Assembly (NCBI RefSeq): GCF_921293095.1
Contig: NC_060254.1
Location: 111,066,917-111,130,916 of the forward strand
Source: Ischnura elegans
Lineage: Eukaryota; Arthropoda; Insecta; Odonata; Coenagrionidae
DNA: 64,000 nucleotides
Direction of reading: 5' to 3'
Shown here piece after piece: positions 11,477 through 22,488 of this stretch. Numbering within the stretch: the stretch's first letter is position 1; the number at the start of each line of letters is the position of its first letter. The position numbers and the translations under genes were made by a program. The notes below the pieces were generated by a model. It was not told the DNA's origin and searched no databases. It saw only the letters and a list, made by a program, of their open reading frames with translations.

Positions 11477-12984
11477 TATCACTTTATTTCATTCCCTTAC
11501 ATAATTCATTGCATAAAATAAGCATCAGCTAAAATAGAATGAAATAAGACACCCCAGAAGAGAAATGTTTTCGTGGGGTTTCCATGCGATACATATGGCA
11601 GCAGAGACAAAACAATATATATTAGCATCAACGCAAGTTTATGCGCAAAATAGTTTTCAATTTTTACAAAAATATCAATATTAGTGCACATTATCAACAA
11701 AATAGAAGTCATTATTACAAAAAAAACTTTTGAATGAATTCTAAAAAATTCTAATTAAAACTTGATTCTTAAATTGCTTTCCATTCCGTTGTCCTCCCAC
11801 ATTCTCACTTGCCGAAACCTCTCTTCAATTTTGGGACTTGATTAAAGGGGGTATTAGTCGTCAGTTGTGTGCCTTCCTTCTTCGTCTGCTCGTTCCCGTT
11901 CGTTCTCTCATTCCTCTCCTCACTCAATAAACCCTCTCTTTAGATGACGTAATACGCGGTCTGCCTGGACGTATAAAGCTCGGGAAAGAATTAAGGGCGC
12001 GCCCCATCGATTTTTGCCGTGACTACGGTCATGGGTGGGCGGTGCAGAATTTTCCTCATTTTTGGCGAGTTATCTGGAAAGGAGTGTTTTTTTTTTGGAA
12101 AATCAAGAGGAGGTGATGTGATAAGAATGCGTTGCGTTTTCAGGCCTCAAACAATTATGCATTTTCTTGACGTTATCCATTTTACAGACGTGGTCCTTAG
12201 TTAAGTCACATGGCTTTTTCATAAGGTTGCATATATGCAGCTTGCGTAGCGGCTTATAACAAAACAGCGTACGCAGAAAATGTATCTAATAAGTAACAAC
12301 ATATTACGACATCACTGCTTGAGAAAACCAGAGCCAATACCAGACACCAATACCTCAATACCAGAGAACAATGCTTAGACATCGCACATCATTGCATACA
12401 TGGGTTTCATATTACACATGTCGTGTGTATAGAAGACAATCAATTTATACAACATTCTCGAGTAACCGTGTATCTCTTTGCCTTTCTTTAATCACGCACT
12501 TAAGGTCTCCTAAGTTTTTAGGCACACAGAATTGTGATACATAATATAGTGCTAACCTTTTATGAACATAATGTGTACCACTAACTTTTAACTATCGGCC
12601 ATTATAATCCTAGCAGCAATTTATACCGGCGGAGTAAATACAAACAAGATCGATTATCGTCTCGTGTCCATGACACCAATGGGCGTATGCAAAGACTCTT
12701 TTCGTAACCAAGGCACTGTAAAACAATTGAATGCTCTAGACTGGGCATGTGGTCAGTTGAAGCCAAGCCGGTCCAGAAGCGAAAACAGATAAAACTCAAG
12801 GGTGGTTGCAAAAGATATGTTTGAGTTACCTATATTTTTATCGTAGTCAAAAAATAATCAAGTCACATGCAACGTTTTAGAACGTTTTGCTTAAACTGAT
12901 TATACGCATGACAATGCCATCTTATGATATAAATAAGTTACAATGGTGGTTTTGCAATGCTCGGAAATGCGGGCGGTCCCGCAA
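11477..12984. other. No supported gene
   Basis: Mostly AT-rich, with a pyrimidine-rich stretch at 11865-11940. Frames are under 70 codons. A possible promoter is listed separately. Confidence 0.5.
11945..11979 (+). promoter_or_regulatory. Possible core promoter (CRE plus TATA)
   Basis: TGACGTAA (11945-11952), a cAMP-response-type word, is followed about 20 bases later by GTATAAAGCTCGGG, a good TATA box. No open frame or transcript follows that I can recognise, so this may be chance. Confidence 0.15.
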
Positions 12985-13036
12985 GGGGGGGGGGGTAAGT
13001 GCGCACCCTCTTTCCCCCCATATGTATCCGCCACTG
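12985..13036. mobile_element. hAT end fragment
   Basis: In reverse complement it begins CAGTGGCGGATACATATG and continues into a purine-rich stretch and a C run. CAGTGGCGGAT is a standard hAT terminal word. The opposite end was not found. Confidence 0.4.
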
Positions 13037-13319
13037 GTCCGGTCAATAAATACCTATGTATTTTAAGGAGGAGAATGTATGAAACATAGTGCAGTTTCAG
13101 ATGCAATGAGATCCCAGTGATTATCTTCCCACACACAAGCTTCACAATTCTCATCCGATTTATGTGATATGAGATTAAAATATTTAAATTTTTTATGATT
13201 TCACATGATACATTTAAATGTAGCTCTACTTAGTCGAGTGGGGGATATCATCGTTCTTATGTTAATGAGTGGAGTATACCGAGGGCTCACGATTTTGAAA
13301 TTATGTGTATCCTGATTAC

Positions 13320-13620
13320 TTTGTAAGGAAAATGTACAAGAAAACCTCGCTTGTTCCCCTTTAAATGTTTCCGATGGCATTCATTTTTTTCCAGTTATTT
13401 ATTTTGTTTTTGACCTCTTGTTTACATTTGTATATGAACACTTCAGGTTTTTGTCAGTTACGAAAAAAATGTATACTTATTCCGATGTTTTAGAATTTCC
13501 ATTACCGAGACTTTTCATTGTATGAAAATATAAGAGGTAAAATGAATGCAAAAGGTGGTCAAGTATTAAAAAATTAAAAAAATAGTGCAAAAATATATCC
13601 AATAAATATTTTAACGAATA
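13320..13620 (+). repeat. Dispersed repeat family C, copy 1
   Basis: Blocks AGGAAAATGTA, CCTCGCTTGTTCCC, AAATGTT, GACCTCTTGTTTA, TATGAACACTTCAGG and AAAGGTGGTCA recur around 18720-19150, partly in a different order, and the last part recurs at 57150-57310. The repeat is non-coding and unclassified. Confidence 0.5.
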
Positions 13621-13955
13621 TATTTTAAATTTTAAAAACTATTGAGAAAGGCCGGCTAATATGTTTTTCAGGAGCAGCTCACTTTTAAAAATAAATTAAA
13701 TATTTTCGTCATTTTATTTTCACGAAAAACATAACTATTCTAAATTCGTAGCACAATTTCCACCATAGGGTTTCACCGTCTCTCTCAGTTACGATATTAA
13801 TCCATTTGAATGTTAAGGCGAAATTCAATATGTTGAAAAACTGCAATGCAATTATTTCAGAATGTGGAGAACTTGCGATTCGGGGTGCCCTAAAGTGTGA
13901 ATAGCTTGATCAGCAATACATATCCAGGAAAGTGTATATCAAGCAGTTATGGTGT

Positions 13956-14310
13956 CTAGTTTGGCAGCGGTAAGTATTCAGGAAAAGGGCTACTGGAATT
14001 ATTCTGGTTCCTCAGCAAAATACTTTGCTTTTCCATCATCAACAGTCTGCAATCCAAAGATTGGTCCGACGAAGCTCTCAGCTCATTTCTATATAATTCC
14101 AACCATTTAACATGTACATTATTATTCTGTTTTTTATCCTTGATTACCTGATCCTTACTTCTCATCTGAAGCCTTCCTTTGCCATTTTTCCCTTCCACTT
14201 GTCTTTCAACGTTTGCGTTAATCAGAGCGTCGTGTCTCATGACGTAGCCGATTCAGTTGTCCCTTCTCTTCTCAATTTTTTCAATAGACTTCTCCTATAC
14301 TCCTTTTGAT
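13956..14310 (-). pseudogene. LINE ORF2 C-terminal fragment (family L1x, copy 1)
   Basis: The minus strand reads as the C-terminus of a non-LTR retrotransposon polymerase. Visible blocks are LLKKIEKRRDN, an in-frame stop where a Trp is expected, then IGYVMRHDALI, VEGKNGKGRLQMR and QVIKDKK. The same blocks occur at 46143-46274, 50398-50600 and 63731-64000. The open part (14240-13956) continues for about 45 codons beyond the conserved region to a stop. The reverse transcriptase core is absent. This is a 5'-truncated, inactive copy. I have not assigned the clade. Confidence 0.75.
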
Positions 14311-14344
14311 ACTTCCAATTTACTTATACAATCCATATTTTTTA

Positions 14345-14390
14345 CTGTAATCGCCTGTCAAACGAGAGGTCACGGGTTTGAGTCCCGCCT
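14345..14390 (+). pseudogene. 3' half of a tRNA-Asp(GTC)-like sequence
   Basis: TCGCCTGTCAAACGAGAGGT followed by CACGGGTTTGAGTCCCGCCT looks like the anticodon arm (CTGTCAA loop) and T arm of tRNA-Asp(GTC). The B box is slightly altered (GGTTTGAGTCC). The 5' half is missing, and the sequence ends at the tip of the element starting at 14391. It is a tRNA pseudogene or the head of a SINE. Confidence 0.45.
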
Positions 14391-15952
14391 GGGGCCGTAT
14401 TCTGTATTTCGTCGGTACCGCACCGGTCGGTTTCCCTTCCCAGCCCACCGACAGCACATCATTCCGTACCGACGACGGTGACCATACCGACGACGGAAAA
14501 TTCAGCGATTCTGTATGGTCGTCGGTATCAAACCAGTCGGTACGGTTCCCTCTCCTTCCCAAACAGGGAAAATCCGAATATATCCGAAGTTGGAAGTTAT
14601 CTAACGTGTCTCCACCAATGAGAAGGGTAAAAACAAGTGAAGACTCATTGGCACAGTTTGTTGTCGTCATTCTCAATCTTTTTATTTGCAGAAATTACGA
14701 CTTATAGCTAGATTAAGATAAACGATATTGGATAAGTTGTTAACAATGCTTATATAATGTGTGGTAGTAATGCTGTACCTACAGAATCGAAGGAAACAAT
14801 ATTACAACATCACAATAAAGTTTGTATGTGATGGAGATTGTTGTTGCTGGAATGAATTATTGAAACTATCCTTGAGATCGTAGTTTCTTTTTTTAAATAT
14901 TGGTTCCGTATAATGCTATTTAATCATGATTTAGTAATATAGTTGTCATTAAGTAAGTTCCGTCTAAATGTTATCAACGGAAGGTTAGCTATTGGCACCG
15001 TAGTAGACGAAAATAACATACCATGGAACGTGAACGTAGGACTCAAATGTAAATGTCATATTAGAGGAACAAGTTAGGAAATTGTTATAAAAATATGGAG
15101 CTGGGTGTAATTAAAAGAAGTGTAATGACGAGGAAGTAAATAAATTGTGATTGGGTGAAATACATATGTATAAGTTGCGCATTCAAAGTGAGAGAAAATG
15201 ATAATATTGCGGTAAACCTCATACTTATTAACAATTATCTTCTTTTATCGTCAAGGGAATCAATGGCTGACGATTAAATGAAATATAGTTGCCTGTTACA
15301 AATGAAAGAAACTGATACCGTTGTGGCAAACTTCATACTTAAATAAAAAGATCTTATTTCTATGCCGAGAGAAACGCCAAATCGATGATTGAGTGAAATA
15401 ACAGTCGCCTATTCAGAATGAGATAAAGTGATAACATTGCGGCAAAACTCATATTTAATCAAAAATATCTTTTTTATGTCAAATGAGCAAATAAATGATG
15501 ATAGAGAGAAATAAAGCCTATTACAAGCGAGTGAAATTTCACTTAAGTGGTAATATGTTAGCAAACCTCATGTCTATAAACTATTGTCTTATATTTCTTT
15601 CAAGGTAATTAATATATATGATGACACAGTGAATTATAGAGGCGTATTCGAAGGGGCAGAAAAATATAACATTGCAGAAAACCTAATTATTTACTCGGTG
15701 ATGAGGTAAAAACAAAATAAAACGTACAATGCGTAAAATGTACATGGGGAGTTCATGAAACCCACTAGTCGGTGGCCGTATCGACACCTTTTTGCTGTCG
15801 GTACGGCTACCGACGATCTCCCGTCCTCTCGTCGGTGCCGCACCGATCGGGTTCGTACAGAATCGCACGACTTCTTACCGGGAGTCGGTGTGACGTCGCA
15901 CCCGACGAATCGGTGCCGCACCGATCGGTTTGGAGTTACAGAATACGGCCCC
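14391..15952. mobile_element. 1.56-kb TIR element with internal tandem array
   Basis: GGGGCCGTATTCTGTA at 14391-14406 is returned exactly as its reverse complement at 15937-15952. Inside each end are GC-rich words of the form TCGGTRCCGCACCGRTCGG (near 14410, 15830 and 15908) that contrast with the AT-rich middle. No transposase frame is present, and the interior from 15125 to 15712 is a ~116-bp tandem repeat. No clean target duplication was found. The TIR looks Harbinger-like, but that is a guess. The two ends could in principle be separate small elements. Confidence 0.6.
15125..15712. repeat. Diverged tandem array, ~116-bp unit, ~5 copies
   Basis: Units begin near 15188, 15304, 15420, 15529 and 15654 (spacings 116, 116, 109, 125). 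Each has a start like GTGAGAGAAAATGATAA, then ATTGCGG-AAACCTCATACTTA, an AATTATCTT block, and GATGATTGAGTGAAATA near the end. Copies are clearly diverged. The array lies wholly inside the TIR element. Confidence 0.75.
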
Positions 15953-16244
15953 TGAGTAGACTCCGCTATCAAGGGAAGAGTTCTTCGTGTACACGTAATT
16001 GTTGACATTATTGAAAACCCCGACGTAAAAGGCCAATGTGCTGTTTTCGGTGGTAAGAGAATAAAAATATTACCTGAATGGTGAATGAACCGCATTTCGA
16101 ATGCTTCCAACCCTTGGCAAATTTACTATATCGAAGGAAATTCCATACCTTTTTGAGGTCAGCTGTTCCACCGTGATAATGTGTACTTACTCCTGCTGCT
16201 CTGTCACTTCCCCAACAGGGGGAAATTACATAGCAATATACTTA

Positions 16245-16330
16245 TTTATTTATTAAGCTGTCCACATACAGCATTTTTTTCAGTTTACAGGGGCACAAAC
16301 ATATACATTTTATGCATGAAAAAGCGGCTA
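16245..16330 (-). repeat. Short retroelement tail, (TAAA)n family, copy 1
   Basis: ATTTATTTATTAAGCTGTCC followed by ACATACAGC resembles 38440-38540 and 59715-59830, where a (TTTA)n run is followed by TCCAAAAACAG. Read on the minus strand these are 3' ends with a (TAAA)n tail. Confidence 0.4.
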
Positions 16331-16645
16331 ATTGTATTGTAGTGTTGTACGTAGGAGGTAATCATATCAATTGAGAATTTAGTTAATAATTCCGGCTTTA
16401 ATTTTTCGTTCGCGCGTAGGTTAGCGTTGGTGGTTTGTCTTTATTCATTTCATCAAATATTCAAATGTAATGACGAAGAGCAATTATCGATTCCTCTAAA
16501 ATGCAATTTAAAATATTCAAATTTGCAACTGACCTCTTGGCTTTTCGATTTTTTCTCAATGCGGCGCTGTATCGGTGAATTTTCGCCTGGATAATAATGG
16601 ATATCCTCTTGTGTTCTCCAATTTATGTATTTAGTTAAATCAAGT

Positions 16646-16852
16646 TTATTCACGGTTCTTTGCTGCAATTTGTTTTTTATTAGATATAATTTTTTCTGTC
16701 GCTTTTAATGTGCTCTTGATTTTTTGAATCTCCCTTTTAACCTCATGATGAAATTTTAAAACTAATCCCAGCCATAAAAATAACGTACCGCATGTAATTG
16801 CTTTCATTGAGTACCTTTGGATGGAAAAGTTCATTACGGACGTTGAAATCAT
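16646..16852 (-). CDS. Unidentified 68-codon frame, membrane helix plus basic helix
   Basis: The predicted product has a hydrophobic stretch (residues ~17-33, containing TCGTLFLWLGLVL) followed by a Lys/Glu-rich segment (KREIQKIKSTLKATEKI) that would be a charged amphipathic helix. No family was recognised, there is no neighbour context, and the flanks are AT-rich. The regular composition is why I mention it. It may well be chance. Confidence 0.15.
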   Translation of the reverse strand: MISTSVMNFSIQRYSMKAITCGTLFLWLGLVLKFHHEVKREIQKIKSTLKATEKIISNKKQIAAKNRE

Positions 16853-17581
16853 TTTCTGATTGAAAGTTTCGTCAATGAGGCGGGTGTTTTGGCCTTAAAA
16901 AATGTTTCGTCTCTGATTCCGAATCATCCAAAAATTGTCTATTAAGTGCATGTGTGTTTTTTATTCATAGGAGAAGACTTTGAGGTTTTAATTCGGCATC
17001 CATCTATTATTCCTCGCTTTCGAAACGGTATCTCAATTTTAACCCTGTATGAGATTGCGATAGCAACTTTTTGGTTTCGAAAATACCGGAAAATGGAAAA
17101 TCTACCTTGTTTTGAGATTGGCTTATGCCTCATTTACACAACGATCGTACCGACGTTGATCCGTACGCGCGTAACCTCAAAACGTCGTGTAAACGCGCAG
17201 AGTTACCATCGTAGGCCTAAGTACCTAGCACTGCCAAACTTACGATGGTTAGCGCTAGTGCGCCAAGAAAAAAGAGTTAGGCAATGAAGATCGATGCATA
17301 TACGATTCTTTCGCGCCGTTGCAATCTTGATACGATAACTGATATTTCATAAATAACTCTAATATATCAAATATGGCGACGATTAAAGACATTATTGAGC
17401 AGGTAATGGAAGGACGTAAGGGGAAAGTTTTTTCTGGTGTTCTATGTAGCAAATGATATTGGATATTTTATACCATACCAGTTTTATGTATCCCTTTATT
17501 CGTTTTTCCCCCGAACCATAAAGGACTTTAATAAACGCTAGTCCCAACTTCGTTCGAGCACTTAATTTTTTTTTTTTTTTT

Positions 17582-17665
17582 CTATAAACGGCTGGTGTCC
17601 TAGCACCCCCTGCCACACGCCTTTTAGGCGGCTTGCGGGGTATTATGTAGATGTAGATGTAGATA
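17582..17665 (+). repeat. Retroelement 3' tail, GTAGAT family, copy 2
   Basis: The best-preserved tail is CACCCCCTGCCACACGCC, then GGCGGCTTGCGGGGTATT, then GTAGATGTAGATGTAGATA. It is preceded by a T-run at 17567-17581. It lies inside the Harbinger-like element. Confidence 0.6.
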
Positions 17666-18087
17666 ACTATGTATCCTTACATTATACTTCACAGATTATG
17701 GAAAATAACGAATATTCACAAAATATTAACCAATTTAAATCGTTGTATACCGGATTTCACGATAAAATTCGCCACGAATAACTAAAACATTTAGATGAAG
17801 ACATGAAGAAATCAATACTTGTGCTGAGTTAAGGAAATCTAAGACTTTTCTAGGTTAATAATAAGAGTAATATGTAGGTACTGTCCTTGATGCGTGAATA
17901 TTCTTAAATTTGTTGACATATTCTCTCGATAAATCCTAGATTCTTAAGGGCTTAACGGGCTGTTATGACTAGTTGTAGTTCTACCTCATCATTCTGGATA
18001 GCTGGGAGTTGAAGGCATAATTTTCTCTAAGATAATTAAAAACAAGCACATTAGGATTTGCATAGTTATGACGGGATCCATCAAAAT

Positions 18088-18440
18088 TTACTTATAAAGG
18101 AGATAGGAACAACCTAAATAGGAATTGATAATTTTTAGAGGAATAGGGCATTGTTGGAGGACCGCGGCAAGGGTTTTCAAATTGACAAGGGATTGAAGAT
18201 ATGAAGTGTTATAGTCAGACAGAGACATTCGTAAATCGTATTTATTTAATTTGAGAAATTTATTTTGGACACGTTCAAGCCGAATTGACTCGATATTATA
18301 ATAAGGTGACCAGTTAACAATATATTCTTTTGGAAAGTAGCAAAGCCATATATCTACTATCCTTATCGCATGAATTTTGTTACATTTTGAACAGATTCTC
18401 ACAATGAATCCTACATTCTTTAATTTTTTACCAACAGTTC
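18088..18440 (-). pseudogene. LINE reverse transcriptase C-terminal fragment (second family)
   Basis: The minus-strand reading is open for 104 codons from 18402 and extends upstream to about 18440. It shows LKNVGFIVRIC, VNWSPYYNIESIRLERVQNK and FLKLNKYDL. WSPYY followed by ER(V/I)Q.KFL is a hallmark just after the RT domain in CR1/Jockey-type LINE ORF2 proteins. The catalytic core lies upstream and is absent. The fragment is embedded in the Harbinger-like element. It is a different family from the copies at 14 and 64 kb. Confidence 0.75.
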
Positions 18441-18719
18441 GGTCTAGCTATGGTTTTAACTCATGAAAACATTAAAATTCTTTTATTTCTTCATGTCCAG
18501 GATTTCAATTTTCTCACGCGATCATGTCGTCAGTTGTTATCTGACACAATTCCACAACGAGGGCATCACTGAGTTACGATGGTAACTTTTAGACGTGTAA
18601 ACGCGCCGTAGTCCCAATCAACGTCGATACGTTCGTAGTGTAAACGGGGCATTACTTCATTAATGGTATGATCGATGTATTTCAATTATTACTCATGTAT
18701 CGCCAATTTTATTACGGAA

Positions 18720-19150
18720 GTTCTTACACAGTTCTTCCGCTCTTGACCTCTTGTTTATATTTAAATATGAACTCCTGAGGTTAAGGTAACGAATCAACAG
18801 CCGTGGAATGAACGACGGACTCACTACATTATGAAGTAATGTGCGTTTGGAATTAAGTTTGTTAGGAAAATGTAAGCCTCGCTTTTCCCTTTTTAAATGT
18901 TATCGTTGGTGTAATATGCTATCAATTTATTTCTTTTATTTCTCTTCATAATGTTTTACTTTAAAAAAAATATGTTTTTCATTTTATTTCTTCTCTTCAT
19001 TATGTTAAAATATGAACTATTTCAGATTTATGTCATTAAAAAAATATTTGCCTTAATTTAAGACATTTAATTCCATTGTGAAGGTTTATTAAATGAAATT
19101 ATGATAGATAAAATAAATAAAAGGTGGTCACAAATTAAAAATTTATTATG
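18720..19150 (+). repeat. Dispersed repeat family C, copy 2
   Basis: GACCTCTTGTTTA plus TATGAACTCCTGAGG comes first, then AGGAAAATGTAAGCCTCGC, then TATGAACTATTTCAG, and AAAGGTGGTCA near the end. The order differs from copy 1 at 13320-13620, suggesting internal duplication. Confidence 0.5.
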
Positions 19151-19444
19151 AATTTAAAAAAACTAAACATTTCAACAAAAACATTTAAAATTAAAGCAAA
19201 ATAGAAAATCAATGTGATATACGTTTTATGAAGTTAATTAGTTTATTTGATTTTATTATTATAATCCTATTTGTGAAACTGTTTTATTGGATATTTTAGT
19301 GCTATCAAATTAATTTGTTATAATTGACCGCTTTAATATTAATTGTGCCTGTCATCTCTTCATATAATGAGCCTTGAAAATGGAAATTAAATTTGCCATT
19401 CGTGGGCAAATAGAAATTACCTAAATTTCAATAATTCATATTTA

Positions 19445-19515
19445 AATAAATATTACGTAAATTGGCAGTGTGTACACACAATAAATATTACGTAAATTGG
19501 TAATGTGTACACTGC
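19445..19515. repeat. 35-bp tandem duplication
   Basis: AATAAATATTACGTAAATTG starts at 19445 and again at 19480, and GTGTACAC follows each. Two copies, almost identical, so recent. Confidence 0.8.
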
Positions 19516-20849
19516 TTCTGTATGTACTCCTAGTTATCGCTTTTCAATGTGATCCCTTATATGGTGCTTGCTATTTAGCGAGTCCATTGTCAAATCCACC
19601 ACAATGTTTTGCAAGCGTATCCACGATTTCCACCTTCTGTACGCGGTTTCGTTGTTTTTAAGGATGCAAGAAAATTAATGCTAAAGACTCGAATATTTCT
19701 TTTTTCAAACTGTAAATTATTGGGTGACACTAGAATTTTATCGAATGGCCAATTTTTGTCGGATTTTCACTAAATTTTTGGATTTTTCACGATTTAACTT
19801 TCTTCACAACACGAGATGTGGACGAAAGCGTTGCGACCACCGTTAAATTAATGGTGCACTTGTCTTAATAGGGTAATGGTACAGCCACTTTCAAAATTTT
19901 AATGGCAAAGTAAAATGATGCTGTTTCAGCAAACTTAAAATTATTTGAATTCTATAAAGAAATGCGAAACAAGTGAATGCTTAGAAAAATATTGTCAGCA
20001 AAGTTCCCGCTTCGGAGACTTGGACTAACAACAAAAGCCATCACAGCCACGTGATTGGCAGCAAGATCCGTCCGTCCGTCATAAATCCACTAGGCCGCCG
20101 CAACTGCTTGACGCTAAAGTTTTATAATACGTGCAGTAGAAACAAACAGTGAAAACCGGGTAAGTACGCAGTAAATGCACACGAAATAATCATTACATCC
20201 GTCATAAATCGAAACAGAATGACCAATTTGCAAGTAACATCTCGCCCTGAGTGCATATATCTTCACCCACGGACGAGATACATTCGGTGAGTAACCAAGG
20301 AAAAGAGAAAGAGTAAGGGAAACTAACACTTCTCGAGAAGCAAGAGTGGCGCCACCAACTTTTTCCAAAAACTTTTGGAAGTGACTGTACATCATTTACA
20401 TCGGCTTCCATTATAGTCGGCAACGGACGATCAAATCAACAAACGGCTCCGCGACATGAGAGAAAATAAGAGTAAAGGTGTACTTTCAGCTCAGAGGAAA
20501 ATTAACTATCTGGGGCTGAGAAAATTGTTATTACAGTATAAAATTTGGAACGACGAGGAAATAGTGGCCCTTATACAAACACCCTGCCCCAACCCCTTCC
20601 CAAACCACCCCAGCCCACCCCAGCATAATCCGACCAGCCCACATCATAATTTCGATATCCATTCGCTCGAATTTCATATAATTTAGAAGAACAAATTATT
20701 GTATAAAATAATGCCATATCACTCAGATGCTTGTTGATTCGAACGTCTGTTGTCATTTGTTACTATGGACTCTCATGAGATAAATATCGCACAGGCAATT
20801 GATTTAATTGTTATTGCACCGCTTTCGTCAATATTTGGGATAGTTTTTA
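19516..20849. other. No supported gene
   Basis: Frames of up to 93 codons on the minus strand (20114-20395) have no domain. A C-rich stretch lies at 20580-20640. Confidence 0.5.
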
Positions 20850-21035
20850 ATGCTAAATAAGAGAAGAATCCTAATATTTGTGAAAATCTTAAAAAAAAAA
20901 CTTGGCCAAAAGGTTGAACTTAGGTACATCCAAACTGAAGAAATGATAGCTGATATTTCCACGAAACCTTTGAGTGCATTTAAGGTTGCAAAATTTAGGA
21001 AAGGGTTGAATGTAGCACAAAATATTATCACATAA
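20850..21035 (+). pseudogene. Ty1/copia RNase H C-terminal fragment
   Basis: The frame contains VELRYIQTEEMIADISTKPL, which is the last conserved block of copia polyproteins (RNase H end, E-L-x-Y-x-x-T-E-x-M-x-A-D-x-x-T-K-P-L). It closes soon after with a stop, as in complete copia elements. Everything upstream (gag, protease, integrase, RT and most of RNase H) is missing or unrecognisable. A purine-rich tract and an LTR-like start follow at 21080-21090. This is the truncated 3' end of a copia element. Confidence 0.85.
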
Positions 21036-21088
21036 ATATTGTTTCTTTTCTTCTCTTGGCTGAGAAGTGTGTTTTGGTTAGGGGGTGA

Positions 21089-21340
21089 TGTTGTGTTGTA
21101 AACATGCAAAGATGTCGTAACCAAAACACTTCCAAGCACTGCTTTTGTATGTTCTCGTGTGACCTGCTATGTTCTATTCAGTCTGTAACCCGCCCTGCTG
21201 CACAGTTGTTGTTCTATAGCAGACGTTCTCGAACTGTATTCTAACTTCCTATTTTACGAGGCAATGATCGGCCTTACGTACATTGTAAATGGAGCAAATT
21301 ATTTACGGTTGAAATCCCTACTGGTCAAACTTTTCGATCA
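21089..21340 (+). repeat. Probable copia 3' LTR (partial)
   Basis: GGTTAGGGGGTGA is a reasonable polypurine tract, and TGTTGTGTTGTAAAC starts directly after it with the TGTTG expected of a copia LTR. The right border could not be set, and no 5' LTR is in the window, so this is positional inference. Confidence 0.5.
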
Positions 21341-21346
21341 AAACTT

Positions 21347-21406
21347 CGTTCAAAAGAATGACCGGATTTTTCAAAATTTTTCAAAATCCGGTCATTCTTC
21401 TGAACG
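21347..21406. repeat. 24-bp inverted repeat (hairpin)
   Basis: 21347-21370 (CGTTCAAAAGAATGACCGGA...) and 21383-21406 are reverse complements with one mismatch, separated by 12 bases. No coding or terminator context explains it. Confidence 0.85.
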
Positions 21407-21412
21407 ATCAGT

Positions 21413-22480
21413 CGTTAACGAGGACGCAATTCAAAATACGTTCGTGAGTTAAACTATGCCCAGTTCACGGCCACAGATTCCATGCCAAAGACCGTCTGCC
21501 CTATGTTTCAATCCTCCATACCGTTGCCCTTCACTCGTGTAAGCATTGGGATGCGTGATTCTGACCAGGCTCTTTAATTTTGGATTTCCCTCCCTCCCCA
21601 TTCGTTTATGGCGTAACAGCTGAGGTACATCTCTCCTAAAAAAATAATAATGTAATATATTCTCTCCCAAGAGTGTCACAAGGGTCGTGTGTCATTTTTG
21701 ACCTCAAATTTTAGTAACTTCGCCTCGAACAACATTCTTGAAAATTGGCATACTTATGGGGAAAGGTCCTGAGTTTTGTTGAATGTAAGCAATTACATGT
21801 GCATAATACATGTTATCAAAGTGTTAAGAATATTTCATCATGTGGGAGGTCATAAAAAATAAACCATACCCATGAGGAAGAAGGTTATGAACAAATCACG
21901 TTATTGTTGTTACGAAACCTAATCTTTAAACTCTCGTACCATCATATAATTCCGCTTAAATTTATCCTATATTAACGAAGGAAATAACAGTGATTGGGTA
22001 TGAATCCAGGTTTATCGGTGAATTGAACGCCAGGCTCTTTTAGAGGTAAAATATTTAATAGATAGTTTAAAAACCTCTTGGCTAGGGATTAATTTGATAA
22101 GCAATTTAAGTAACCATTTAATTTTTTGTCATAATTTTGCTGTTACTGTGCACTGACATTGATATTTTTGTAATAATGAAAGCTTTTCTGTGCATAAAGT
22201 CGCCTTGATGCTCATATATTTATGTTTGCCTTTGCTGCCGTATGTATCGCATGGCAACCGCACCAAAATAGAGCTCTTCTGGGTTTCCTCATTTCATTCT
22301 ATTATAGCAGATGCTATTTCAATGCGATAAATCATGAAAATGAATGAAATTAGGCCTTAAATTGTTGCTTTCATCCAAAAAATTAATGCTGTTCATTTAT
22401 CGGTAAGGGTAGACGAACTTTTCTACGCCTGGACACTTGCTAGCTATCTGAATGAGTTGCGTTAACCAGCAAAAGCTAGC
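21413..22480. other. No supported gene
   Basis: A 76-codon minus frame (21449-21679) has no domain. The rest is AT-rich. Confidence 0.5.
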
Positions 22481-22488
22481 TCCTTAGG

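Larger units (their letters stand above)
17126..18651. mobile_element. Harbinger-like element, 1.53 kb, TTA duplications
   Basis: The left end TGCCTCATTTACAC and the right end (reverse complement TGCCCCGTTTACAC) extend as TIRs of about 35 bp (30 matches by eye) including CGACGTTGAT. GTTACCATCGTA occurs subterminally on both sides in inverted orientation. TTA flanks both sides (17123-17125 and 18652-18654). GC-rich tips, a 3-bp TTA duplication and the GTTTACAC tip are all PIF/Harbinger features. The interior holds no Harbinger transposase but does hold two retroelement fragments, so it is a non-autonomous or gutted copy. Confidence 0.7.

Noticed and set aside
14391..14396. Possible TGAGT target duplication for the 14391-15952 element
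   Set aside because: TGAGT follows the right end directly but lies nine bases away from the left end, inside the tRNA-like sequence, so it is not adjacent.
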